64,000 nucleotides of DNA from Nitrospira sp. (GTDB lineage: Bacteria; Nitrospirota; Nitrospiria; Nitrospirales; Nitrospiraceae). Numbering within the stretch: position 1 is the first letter of the stretch; each line of letters opens with the position of its first letter. Positions 44,236-52,060 of the stretch are shown in pieces. The notes beneath the pieces were generated by a model. The model searched no databases and had not been told where the DNA came from. It saw only the letters and a program-made list of their open reading frames with translations. The DNA is taken from positions 88,157-152,156 of the forward strand of contig SWDO01000018.1 of NCBI GenBank assembly GCA_005116895.1, read 5' to 3'. The translations under genes were made by a program, and so were the position numbers.

Positions 44236-47200
44236 ATGACCACCTCAGCCGGGCCTGAACCCCAGTCTTGCTCCCATCCCCTGCGCGGCCTCCTGATTGC
44301 GCAATTCTGCGGGGCATTCAACGACAACGCCTGGAAGCTGATGGTCGCGTTGCTCGCGATACGGCAAGCCACTGTCGGTCTAGCGCCAGGCCCCGAACTG
44401 GAGACCGTTGCCCAGACGCAAACGGCCATGGCATTCGTCATTTTCACGCTGCCGTTGATGCTCTTGTCTCTTGTCGGAGGCACATTGGCCGATCGCGTCA
44501 GTAAGCGGACGGTCATCATCTCGATCAAAGTGGTCGAGGTTTTTCTCATGGCCGCCGGCACTGCCGCCCTCTGGCTGAATCCAGCCGGAGGAATCTTACC
44601 CTTGATCGTCTTATGCGGCATGGGCGTGCATAGCGCACTCTTTAGCCCATCAAAGTACGGCATTCTTCCAGAATTGATCCCCCATGAACGGCTCGCTGCC
44701 GGCAATGGGTTGTTGGAGATGTGGACCTTCGCCGCGATCCTGACTGGAACCGCCGCCGGAGGCTTCCTCTTGCAAGCAGCCGGGGATCACATCTGGCTCG
44801 CTCCGCTCGCATTGACCGGACTCTCAGTCATCGGCCTCACGACCGCCTTTGGTATTCCACCGGTGTCAGCAGCCCGCCACGCTGGAGGCGTGGGAGCCAC
44901 CATCCAAGGCGCTTGGGCCGCGATTCAGTCCGAACGGATGCTGCGCATGGCCATCCCCATGGAAATCCTCTTCTGGACGGTGGCGAGCCTGTTCGGTCAA
45001 AACTTGCTGGTCTATGCAAAGGCCGTCTTGCATCTGTCCGATGCGATGTCGGGCCTTCCGCTGACCGTGTTATCGGTGGGTATCGGCATCGGCGCGATGC
45101 TGGTCGGACGGATTTCGAAGAACCGCGTAGAGTACGGGCTGATTCCCTTGGGCGCGATGGGCGTCTTTCTGACCTTGCTCTTGCTCGGCGTTCTGACACC
45201 GCCGTTGTCCGGAACATTTCTCATGATGGTTGCCCTGGGCATTTCCAGTTCATTCATCTTTGTTCCCTTGAATGCCATTCTCCAATGGAAATCTCCACCC
45301 GATCGGCGCGGCGCCGTCATATCGTTCTCCAACACCTGTGTCTTCACCGGTATCTTGCTGGGGTCACTGGCCGGTGGGTCCCTCGCCAGTGTCGGTGTCT
45401 CGACGACCGGCATTTTCTTGGCTGCCGCCGCCATGACCCTGGCCGGTATCGCATGGGCCCTCTGGCTGTTGCCCGATACATTACTTCGCTTGGTGCTGAT
45501 CATCCTCACCAATACCCTGTATCGTCTCCGCATCATCGGCGAGACTCATGTACCAAAATCCGGTGGCGCACTCCTCGTCCCCAATCACGTCTCCTTTATC
45601 GACGGCTTTCTCCTAATCGCCAGCGTGGATCGCCCCGTGCGATTTGTCGTCGACGCTCAGTATGCCGACCAGCCGATCTTCAGACCCTTCATGAAAGCGC
45701 TCGGGGTCATTCCCATTTCCTCGCACGGGGGCTTGCGAGTGATCTTACGGGCGCTCCGCGATGCGGGTGCGGCCATCGACAAGGGAGAACTCGTCTGCAT
45801 TTTTCCTGAAGGCCAGATCACGCGCACCGGCACACTGTTGCCATTTCGACGGGGTTTCGAACGGGTCGTGCAGGGACGGACGGCCCCCATCATTCCAGTC
45901 CACCTCGACCGTGTGTGGGGCAGCATCTTCAGCTTCAATCGCAGGCGCTTTCTCTGGAAGATACCGGAACATCTTCCTTATCCTGTCACCGTGTCGTTCG
46001 GCACACCGCTACCGCCAAGTACGACCATCCACGAACTGCGCGCGAAGATCCGAGCGCTCGGCGAAGCGGCCTGGCAACTCCGGAAATCGCATCGCCAGCC
46101 GCTCCATCGTGAATTCATCCGCTCGATGCGCCGCTATCCGTTCCGCTTCGCCATGGCTGACCAGAACCGTCCGCGAGTCTCGGCCCTCCAGGCCCTGATC
46201 GGATCGATTGTCTTGGCCAGAACCCTGCGACCCCATTGGGACAGGCAAGACCGGGTGGGCGTGCTGCTGCCACCGACTGTCGCCGGTGCGCTAGTGAACG
46301 TAGCTGCTCCGCTGTGTGGCAAAACCATCGTGAACTTGAATTACACCGTGGGAAAAGCAGGGCTGGAGGCAGCGGTACGTCTTGCCGGCCTACGCACGAT
46401 CGTCACCAGCCGTACGTTCATCGAGAAAGCCAAACTCGAATTACCCGACGGACCATCAGTGATCTGGCTCGAAGACGTCGCCAAGACGATTGGGACAGGC
46501 ATAAAAGTGACGGCCGCCCTGCTGGCACTCTTTGCTCCTTGCCGTCTTATCGAACGAGCCTGCGGGCAAACAACCCTACTCACGCCCGATAGTCTGGCGA
46601 CCATCATCTTCAGCAGCGGCAGCACCGGAGAGCCCAAAGGCGTCATGCTCTCCCATTTCAGCGTCGACTCCAACACTCAGGGCGCGACACAAGTGCTCCA
46701 TCTCTATCAGGACGAACGTGTTCTCGGCATTCTGCCGTTCTTCCATTCTTTCGGATACATGGTGTTTTGGTTCGTCATGTTCAACAACGCGACGATGATC
46801 TTTCACCCTTCTCCGCTCGACGTGGCGGCCATCGGCGAACTGATCAGAAAATATCGCATCACCTTCCTCGTCACAACACCGACGTTCTTACAGCTCTATT
46901 CCCGTCGTTGTACCCCTGAACAATTTAGTTCGGTACGGGTGATCCTCACCGGTGCTGAAAAACTGCAGGCGCGACTCGCCCAGGCGATCGAAGATACGTT
47001 CGGAGTCGGACCGATCGAAGGCTACGGAGTGACGGAATGCGCCCCTGTCATTGCCGTCAATTGCCCGGACTTCCGCGCAGCCGGCTATTATCAACCGGCT
47101 TCACGACGTGGAACTGTGGGTCAGCCACTTCCTGGTGTATCGGTACAGATTGTCGATCCTGATAATTACACGCCACTCCCGGCAGGCACACCGGGCATGT

Positions 47201-47679
47201 TGCTCGTGAAGGGACCGAATGTGATGAATGGCTATCTTGGGCGCGAAGATCTGACCGCTCAGGTCATACGGGATGGCTGGTATATTACCGGTGACATCGC
47301 CACCCTGGATGAAGAGGGATTTTTAACGATTACCGACCGGCTGTCTCGGTTTTCAAAAATCGGTGGCGAGATGGTCCCCCACGGCAAAGTCGAAGAAGCC
47401 CTGCAACAGGCTGCTGAAGCTGACACACAAGTCTTTGCCGTAACCGGGTTACCCGATGAGAAAAAGGGAGAGCGTCTCGCAGTCCTCCATACCCTGGAAG
47501 AATCCCGCATTCCCAGCGTCCTGGAAAAGCTCTCAGCCAGCGGCCTGCCTAATTTGTTCATTCCTGGAAAGCACCAGTTCGTCAAGGTCGATGCGTTACC
47601 GGTTCTTGGGACCGGCAAACTTGATTTACGAGGCGTGAAGCGCATTGCGGCGGAGCGACTCTCTTCGCGTGAAACGTGA
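44236..47679 (+). CDS. Fusion of MFS lysophospholipid flippase, acyltransferase and acyl-ACP synthetase (LplT-Aas)
   Basis: 1147 residues. Part one (about 1-420) is a 12-helix MFS domain like LplT, with FCGAFNDNAWKLM and LADRVSKRTVI. Part two (about 430-640) is a PlsC-type acyltransferase with NHVSFIDG (H-x4-D) and FPEGQITRTG. Part three (about 640-1147) is an AMP-forming ligase with IIFSSGSTGEPKGV (about 788), YGVTECAP and WYITGDIATLDEEGF. E. coli uses two proteins for the same steps: LplT imports lysophospholipid and Aas reacylates it with acyl-ACP. The triple fusion is complete in frame. It follows the MutS-like gene by 23 bp. Confidence 0.92.
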   Translation: MTTSAGPEPQSCSHPLRGLLIAQFCGAFNDNAWKLMVALLAIRQATVGLAPGPELETVAQTQTAMAFVIFTLPLMLLSLVGGTLADRVSKRTVIISIKVVEVFLMAAGTAALWLNPAGGILPLIVLCGMGVHSALFSPSKYGILPELIPHERLAAGNGLLEMWTFAAILTGTAAGGFLLQAAGDHIWLAPLALTGLSVIGLTTAFGIPPVSAARHAGGVGATIQGAWAAIQSERMLRMAIPMEILFWTVASLFGQNLLVYAKAVLHLSDAMSGLPLTVLSVGIGIGAMLVGRISKNRVEYGLIPLGAMGVFLTLLLLGVLTPPLSGTFLMMVALGISSSFIFVPLNAILQWKSPPDRRGAVISFSNTCVFTGILLGSLAGGSLASVGVSTTGIFLAAAAMTLAGIAWALWLLPDTLLRLVLIILTNTLYRLRIIGETHVPKSGGALLVPNHVSFIDGFLLIASVDRPVRFVVDAQYADQPIFRPFMKALGVIPISSHGGLRVILRALRDAGAAIDKGELVCIFPEGQITRTGTLLPFRRGFERVVQGRTAPIIPVHLDRVWGSIFSFNRRRFLWKIPEHLPYPVTVSFGTPLPPSTTIHELRAKIRALGEAAWQLRKSHRQPLHREFIRSMRRYPFRFAMADQNRPRVSALQALIGSIVLARTLRPHWDRQDRVGVLLPPTVAGALVNVAAPLCGKTIVNLNYTVGKAGLEAAVRLAGLRTIVTSRTFIEKAKLELPDGPSVIWLEDVAKTIGTGIKVTAALLALFAPCRLIERACGQTTLLTPDSLATIIFSSGSTGEPKGVMLSHFSVDSNTQGATQVLHLYQDERVLGILPFFHSFGYMVFWFVMFNNATMIFHPSPLDVAAIGELIRKYRITFLVTTPTFLQLYSRRCTPEQFSSVRVILTGAEKLQARLAQAIEDTFGVGPIEGYGVTECAPVIAVNCPDFRAAGYYQPASRRGTVGQPLPGVSVQIVDPDNYTPLPAGTPGMLLVKGPNVMNGYLGREDLTAQVIRDGWYITGDIATLDEEGFLTITDRLSRFSKIGGEMVPHGKVEEALQQAAEADTQVFAVTGLPDEKKGERLAVLHTLEESRIPSVLEKLSASGLPNLFIPGKHQFVKVDALPVLGTGKLDLRGVKRIAAERLSSRET

Positions 47680-47805
47680 AACGTATCTCAGAAGAAAAAG
47701 GACTCGGCTACCAGGGCAGAGCGCCGACCGATGACTTATTCCAAACAACGCGTCACGAAAGACGCTCGCCTCGCTGAGCGGGCGAAGCGGGCTTCACGAG
47801 ATACG
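47664..47805. repeat. Hairpin of repeated word GTGAAACGTGAAACG, right arm inside the next gene
   Basis: The left arm CGCGTGAAACGTGAAACGTATCTC (about 47666-47689) overlaps the stop of the fusion gene. The right arm GCTTCACGAGATACG (47791-47805) and an earlier CGCGTCACGAAAGACG lie in the first codons of the amidohydrolase gene. The words belong to the same CACG/GAAACG type as at 40839-40871. Confidence 0.6.
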
Positions 47806-48798
47806 GTTCAAAAATCCCTGATCGATTGCCACGTCCATCTCGCGGCGTTACCGGATGGCGACAATGGGTGCTTCATCTCGCCGAAACTCCTTCGAAGTCC
47901 GCTCTTTTGCTTCCTGCTGTGGAAACATGATCTCTCACCGACAGAGCCACGGGAGGCCAATCAGCGATATCTGGAGCACCTCCTCACGGAGTTACGCGCC
48001 TCTCAACATGTCTCACAGGTGGTGCTGCTCGGCATGGACGGGTTCTACGACCAGACCGGCCTACTCAATCGCCAGCATACGGACTTTCTCGTCAGCAACG
48101 ACTACGTCTTCAAAACCGTGCAGGCCCATCCCGATGTTTTTCTCGCCGGCCCTTCGATCAATCCGCAGCGTGAAGATGCGATAGATGAAGTCCACCGTTG
48201 CGCCGATGCTGGAGCTGTCTTGATCAAAGTCTTACCGAACGCCCAGCACTTCAACCCGGCTGACCAGAAGTACAAACCGTTCTACCGTGCACTGGCCCAG
48301 AGAAAGTTGCCGTTTCTCAGCCATGTCGGCTACGAGTTCAGTCTGATCGGTAAGGATCAATCACTCGGCGATCCTGATCGACTTCGCCTGGCATTAGACG
48401 AAGGTGTCACCGTCATCGCCGCCCATGCCTGCAGCTACGGTCTGATGTTGCATGAGAAGTTTCTGCCCACTTTTCAAGAGCTCGCGCGGCGCTATCCGCA
48501 CTTCTACGCCGATATTTCGGCCCTCACCCAACCCCATCGACTGAAAATGTTGCTGCATCTCAGACATTACCCAGAGCTTCATTCACGCCTCCTCTTCGGA
48601 ACAGATTACCCGTTGTCCGTCTTTCACATGGCTGCCTGGGGCCGTGTCGGCCTTGGCACGTTATGGAACATGATCCGCACACGAAACCGCTTCGATCGGC
48701 AAGTTGAGGTCTGTAACGGGCTCCGTCTTGGTTTTCGCTCACTCGGAGACATACTGCCGCATTCACAAATTTCCAGGTCGACGCACAATGAATCGTGA
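47731..48798 (+). CDS. Amidohydrolase-family (TIM-barrel metal-dependent hydrolase)
   Basis: 355 residues from the only good in-frame ATG at 47731. Metal-binding DCHVHLAAL (about 33-41), HVGYEF, HACSYG and FGTDYPLS are the four ligand regions of amidohydrolase_2 enzymes (decarboxylases and lactonases). The first about 28 residues are translated repeat sequence and not conserved-looking, so the true start might be later. The stop overlaps the start of the sigma factor gene by 11 bp. Confidence 0.82.
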   Translation: MTYSKQRVTKDARLAERAKRASRDTVQKSLIDCHVHLAALPDGDNGCFISPKLLRSPLFCFLLWKHDLSPTEPREANQRYLEHLLTELRASQHVSQVVLLGMDGFYDQTGLLNRQHTDFLVSNDYVFKTVQAHPDVFLAGPSINPQREDAIDEVHRCADAGAVLIKVLPNAQHFNPADQKYKPFYRALAQRKLPFLSHVGYEFSLIGKDQSLGDPDRLRLALDEGVTVIAAHACSYGLMLHEKFLPTFQELARRYPHFYADISALTQPHRLKMLLHLRHYPELHSRLLFGTDYPLSVFHMAAWGRVGLGTLWNMIRTRNRFDRQVEVCNGLRLGFRSLGDILPHSQISRSTHNES

Positions 48799-49438
48799 TC
48801 AGATACTGGCCACCCTTCGCGAAAGGATCCTCGCCTTCGCGACATCACGAGTATCGAGGGACCATGCTGAGGACCTGACCCAAGACACAATGACCATTCT
48901 GCATGAGAAGTATCCACTGGTGAGCGAATTGACTGAGCTCGTCCCCCTAGCCTTTCAGGTGTTGAGGTACAAGATGCTGGATGCCCATCGAAAGGCTCTG
49001 CGTCGTGGTGAGTATAATCAAGAAATCGTTGAGGATCTGCCTCTCGCCGATACGGTCGAGGATCCCGTGACGCAACTCGATCAGAAGCAGCGCGTCGATC
49101 GACTGCTGGCCGCCGTTGCACAACTCGACGAACGTTGCCGGGAACCCTTCAGATGGAAGCTGGAAGGGAAAAACTTCCCGGAGATTCAGACATTGATGGG
49201 TCAGACTTCAATCAATACGGTCTACACGTGGGACTTGCGGTGTAGAAAACAGCTGGACACGATTGGTGACAGCTTCTCTGCGGAAACAAAAACGGCCGTC
49301 CTCCCGATGGAGAACAGCCGTTTCCGTTGCACCGAGTCCGGTGTATCCTACGGGCTGACAGAGATTCGATCTTTGATCAGATCAAACGTTTCTTTTGGAA
49401 CCACGTTTTTCGCCACCAATTCGCCCTTCACGCGATAG
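48788..49438 (+). CDS. ECF-type RNA polymerase sigma factor
   Basis: 216 residues from ATG 48788. Region 2 helix is SRDHAEDLTQDTMTILHEKY and LVPLAFQVLRYKMLDAHRK; region 4 is AQLDERCREPFRWKLEGKNFPEIQTLMG, with the recognition helix and INTVYTWDLRCRKQL. After about residue 160 the sequence leaves the family: it reads through a hairpin and then antisense of the gene at 49348, so the last about 55 residues are probably an accidental extension. No anti-sigma gene is adjacent. It overlaps the amidohydrolase gene by 11 bp. Confidence 0.82.
   Translation: MNRDQILATLRERILAFATSRVSRDHAEDLTQDTMTILHEKYPLVSELTELVPLAFQVLRYKMLDAHRKALRRGEYNQEIVEDLPLADTVEDPVTQLDQKQRVDRLLAAVAQLDERCREPFRWKLEGKNFPEIQTLMGQTSINTVYTWDLRCRKQLDTIGDSFSAETKTAVLPMENSRFRCTESGVSYGLTEIRSLIRSNVSFGTTFFATNSPFTR
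49284..49323 (-). terminator. Intrinsic terminator of the HHH lipoprotein gene
   Basis: On the minus strand AAACGGCTGTTCTCC pairs with GGAGGACGGCCGTTT (G-U pairs included) across a 4-base loop, followed by TTGTTT. It is 24 bases behind the stop at 49348 and lies inside the sigma factor frame. Confidence 0.82.
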
Positions 49439-50034
49439 GGGCGATTGCTCACGATGCGATCGGCCTCGTCCTGCTTCAGGCCGAGAAAGAGAATCATGTC
49501 GTTTGCCGAAACCTTATTAATATTCATCGCCGCCGATGCAGCGACGGGAGCAACCGTCGCGGTTCCGGATGGAGCCTGGCTTGGTGTCAGTGTCGCTGTT
49601 TGAGCAGCCGCCCCGGCATGAGAACGATCCTTGAGCTCCTTTTGATACCGCGCGACCAATGATTTCAGCGTGTCATTATGACGTTTCACATCCTGATATT
49701 CCTGCCGCACATTCTTATTCTGCGCTGATAACGCCTTGACTTTATCCTCAAGTTCTTTGGTTCGTCCCTCGCTCGTGCCTCGCTCCGCATCACGTCCGTG
49801 CTCTATGCGCTGGAGTTCATCACGAGCCGCTTGCGCCTCATTGCCGAACTTCACGTTCAGTTCCTTGAGGGTTCGGACCTGTTGTTCCATGGCGCCCTTC
49901 TGTTGGCGAGTCTTCTCCAGTTCCATCTTGACGTTGTCTGCCTCGGCCAACGCGCCTTGGTACTTCTTGTTGGATACGCAGCCCGTGGCCAACACCGCCC
50001 CAACCAACACCATCGCCGTCCACTCGCGTCTCAT
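49348..50034 (-). CDS. Coiled-coil lipoprotein with helix-hairpin-helix domain
   Basis: 228 residues. Signal peptide with lipobox LATGC (Cys19). Residues about 35-135 are a long coiled coil. The C-terminal region (INKVSANDMILFLGLKQDEADRIVSNRPYR) is a ComEA-type helix-hairpin-helix unit, usually DNA-binding. A lipid-anchored HHH protein could take part in DNA uptake or envelope binding; this is inference. It has its own terminator at 49284..49323. Confidence 0.8.
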   Translation of the reverse strand: MRREWTAMVLVGAVLATGCVSNKKYQGALAEADNVKMELEKTRQQKGAMEQQVRTLKELNVKFGNEAQAARDELQRIEHGRDAERGTSEGRTKELEDKVKALSAQNKNVRQEYQDVKRHNDTLKSLVARYQKELKDRSHAGAAAQTATLTPSQAPSGTATVAPVAASAAMNINKVSANDMILFLGLKQDEADRIVSNRPYRVKGELVAKNVVPKETFDLIKDRISVSP

Positions 50035-50314
50035 GCGATCCTCCCTCCATCAAATCTTACGGCTTGCCCGAGCATCATATTGAACATTCCGCCGACCCGG
50101 CTGAGACCGTAGTTCTTGCGGTTTCTTTCCTTGTGTGTATGCCAACATCCCAGCATTGTCAACATATTTGCCGTTGTAGGAATTGGTTTGGGTCAGACCT
50201 GACAACCATCTGCCGCTTGACGGATTGTCGTCGCTCTGTGATCATCCCCCACATTCTATCAGTGATGGCCGTGATGATTGAAACCGCTCACTTACTATTT
50301 GACGTGGGGTACGC

Positions 50315-51190
50315 ATGAACGAATGGGGCCCAATGCTCGCCGTGATACTGGGGATCGTCGAAGGACTCACAGAGTTTCTTCCCGTCTCATCCACGGGACA
50401 TCTTATTTTGGTTGGCCACGCCCTCGGCTTCACCGGTGACGTCGCTGCCAACGCAGAAATCTCCATCCAACTGGGTGCAATTTTGGCCGTGATCGTCTTT
50501 GAACGCGAGAAAATCGGCCGGCTGCTGTCCGGCGCATGGCAGGAGCAGAAGGCCTTGCGTGCAACCTCGGCAAACCAGCCTCCCACCGCATGGTCCGACC
50601 GCATCAAGGACTCGATGCGGAATCATCCCAACGTATGGTTCTTACTGGGACTCGGGATTGCCTTTTTGCCCGCGGCCATACTTGGCCTGTTGGCTCACGG
50701 GTGGATCAAGTCGCATTTGTTCACTCCTCTGACGGTGGCTTTAACGTCGATCCTGGGCGGCATTATCATCCTCATCGTGGAAGCGACGAAACGGACCACC
50801 CATGCCAAGAGTCTGGATCAGGTGTCGGCTGTCCATGCCTTCTGGATCGGGCTGGCACAATGCGCTTCCCTTATCCCCGGCATGTCTCGCTCCGGCTCAA
50901 CGATCATCGGAGGCCTGCTCGCCGGACTCGACCGAAAAGTGGCCACAGAATACTCTTTCTTTCTCGCGCTCCCGACCATCATCGCCGCGACAGTCTACGA
51001 AACATGGAAAGCACGAGGGGCATTTACCGATCAGGATTATATGGCGCTCGGCCTCGGCATGCTCATCTCATTTTTGGTGGCCTGGGCCGTCATCGCCGTC
51101 TTCCTGACCTATGTCCAACGGCATACCTTGCGAGTCTTTGCGTACTATCGTATTATTCTCGGAATTGTGGTCATGTTGGTCGTCCGCTGA
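50315..51190 (+). CDS. uppP: Undecaprenyl-diphosphatase
   Basis: A 291-residue polytopic protein of the BacA/UppP family. Signature EGLTEFLPVSSTGHLIL (about 15-31) and PGMSRSGSTIIGGL in the second half; both line the active site facing the periplasm. It recycles undecaprenyl diphosphate to the monophosphate for wall synthesis and gives bacitracin resistance. There are 280 bp of empty DNA before it. The DUF2024 gene follows 12 bp later. Confidence 0.95.
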   Translation: MNEWGPMLAVILGIVEGLTEFLPVSSTGHLILVGHALGFTGDVAANAEISIQLGAILAVIVFEREKIGRLLSGAWQEQKALRATSANQPPTAWSDRIKDSMRNHPNVWFLLGLGIAFLPAAILGLLAHGWIKSHLFTPLTVALTSILGGIIILIVEATKRTTHAKSLDQVSAVHAFWIGLAQCASLIPGMSRSGSTIIGGLLAGLDRKVATEYSFFLALPTIIAATVYETWKARGAFTDQDYMALGLGMLISFLVAWAVIAVFLTYVQRHTLRVFAYYRIILGIVVMLVVR

Positions 51191-51202
51191 AAGGAGTTGT
51201 GC

Positions 51203-51463
51203 ATGTCTTCGGATACGATTCACGTCTACGACACTTGGATCAACGGCAAGAGCGGTCGCATTCACTTCGATGTCATGACGACGGATGAAGTCACCGCCCT
51301 CAAACTTGCCAAGGAGTACCTGGTGAGCATCGGGGAACCGACTGCGACGATCACCACGAGGGAGTGCCAATTCTGTCACAGTGAACCGCTGGTCATGTTT
51401 ACGGCGGAGCAGCAAAAGCAAGTCAAGGAACAGGGCGGATTTATCGTTCGCATGCCAGCCTGA
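51203..51463 (+). CDS. DUF2024 family protein
   Basis: 86 residues from ATG 51203. The pattern IHVYDTWINGKSGRIHFDVMTTDE and ECQFCHSEPLVMFTAEQQK is typical of DUF2024, with a CxxC-like pair. Small soluble protein of unknown function. It is likely cotranscribed with uppP. A strong hairpin (51478..51533) follows. Confidence 0.8.
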   Translation: MSSDTIHVYDTWINGKSGRIHFDVMTTDEVTALKLAKEYLVSIGEPTATITTRECQFCHSEPLVMFTAEQQKQVKEQGGFIVRMPA

Positions 51464-51477
51464 TTCCCGGTTCGTCG

Positions 51478-51533
51478 TGTTGAATGTTGAATTGTGAGTG
51501 AGCGATCGACACTCACAATATCAACACCACAAC
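51478..51533. terminator. Hairpin between convergent genes, repeated word GTTGAAT
   Basis: TGTTGAATGTTGAATTGTGAGTG pairs with CACTCACAATATCAACAC, loop about AGCGATCGA. It lies between the stops of the DUF2024 gene and lspA and could end transcription from both sides. The arms repeat GTTGAAT, the same style as the other word hairpins. Confidence 0.7.
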
Positions 51534-51544
51534 TCTTGATTGAA

Positions 51545-52060
51545 TTAACGTACCGAGGATATTTCTGACTCGGCAGGAGGATCTGCCTGTTTTTCGAAGG
51601 CAAAGTGAATGATGAGGAAAATGACCCCAATGGTGATCGCGGAATCCGCGACGTTGAAGGCGGGCCAGTGGTAGGTTTCAATGTAGACATCTAGGAAATC
51701 GATCACCTCGCCAAAGCGAAGCCGATCGATCAAATTGCCGATCGCCCCGCCCAATATTCCCGCGACACTGATACGACCCACCCAATCTTCCTCCGGCATC
51801 CGCAGCAAAATCGTACCCAGCAACCCAAGGGCAAAAATCGAGGTCAGGCCGAAGAACACCATCCGGAATGCGTTGCTGCTCCCGGCCAAGAGACCGAACG
51901 CCGCTCCAGGATTCCGAATATAGGTGAGACTGAAGAGGTTGGGAATGACTGGAATCGATTCATGCAACCGCATCATGTGCATGACCTGCTGCTTGGTCAG
52001 CTGATCGAGAAGAATAATGCCGCCGGTCACCGAAGCAAGTGCGAGATTGCGAAGACTCAC
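51545..52060 (-). CDS. lspA: Lipoprotein signal peptidase (signal peptidase II)
   Basis: 171 residues with four membrane helices. Signature [10 protein letters not shown], then [19 protein letters not shown] and [11 protein letters not shown], the last two supplying the catalytic aspartates. It cleaves prolipoproteins, of which this window has several. The start overlaps the stop of ileS by 4 bp. Confidence 0.96.
   Translation of the reverse strand: MSLRNLALASVTGGIILLDQLTKQQVMHMMRLHESIPVIPNLFSLTYIRNPGAAFGLLAGSSNAFRMVFFGLTSIFALGLLGTILLRMPEEDWVGRISVAGILGGAIGNLIDRLRFGEVIDFLDVYIETYHWPAFNVADSAITIGVIFLIIHFAFEKQADPPAESEISSVR

Noticed and set aside
44721-45809. 362-codon plus-strand frame
   Set aside because: Overlaps the LplT-Aas fusion in another frame and is rich in arginine and serine; a shadow.
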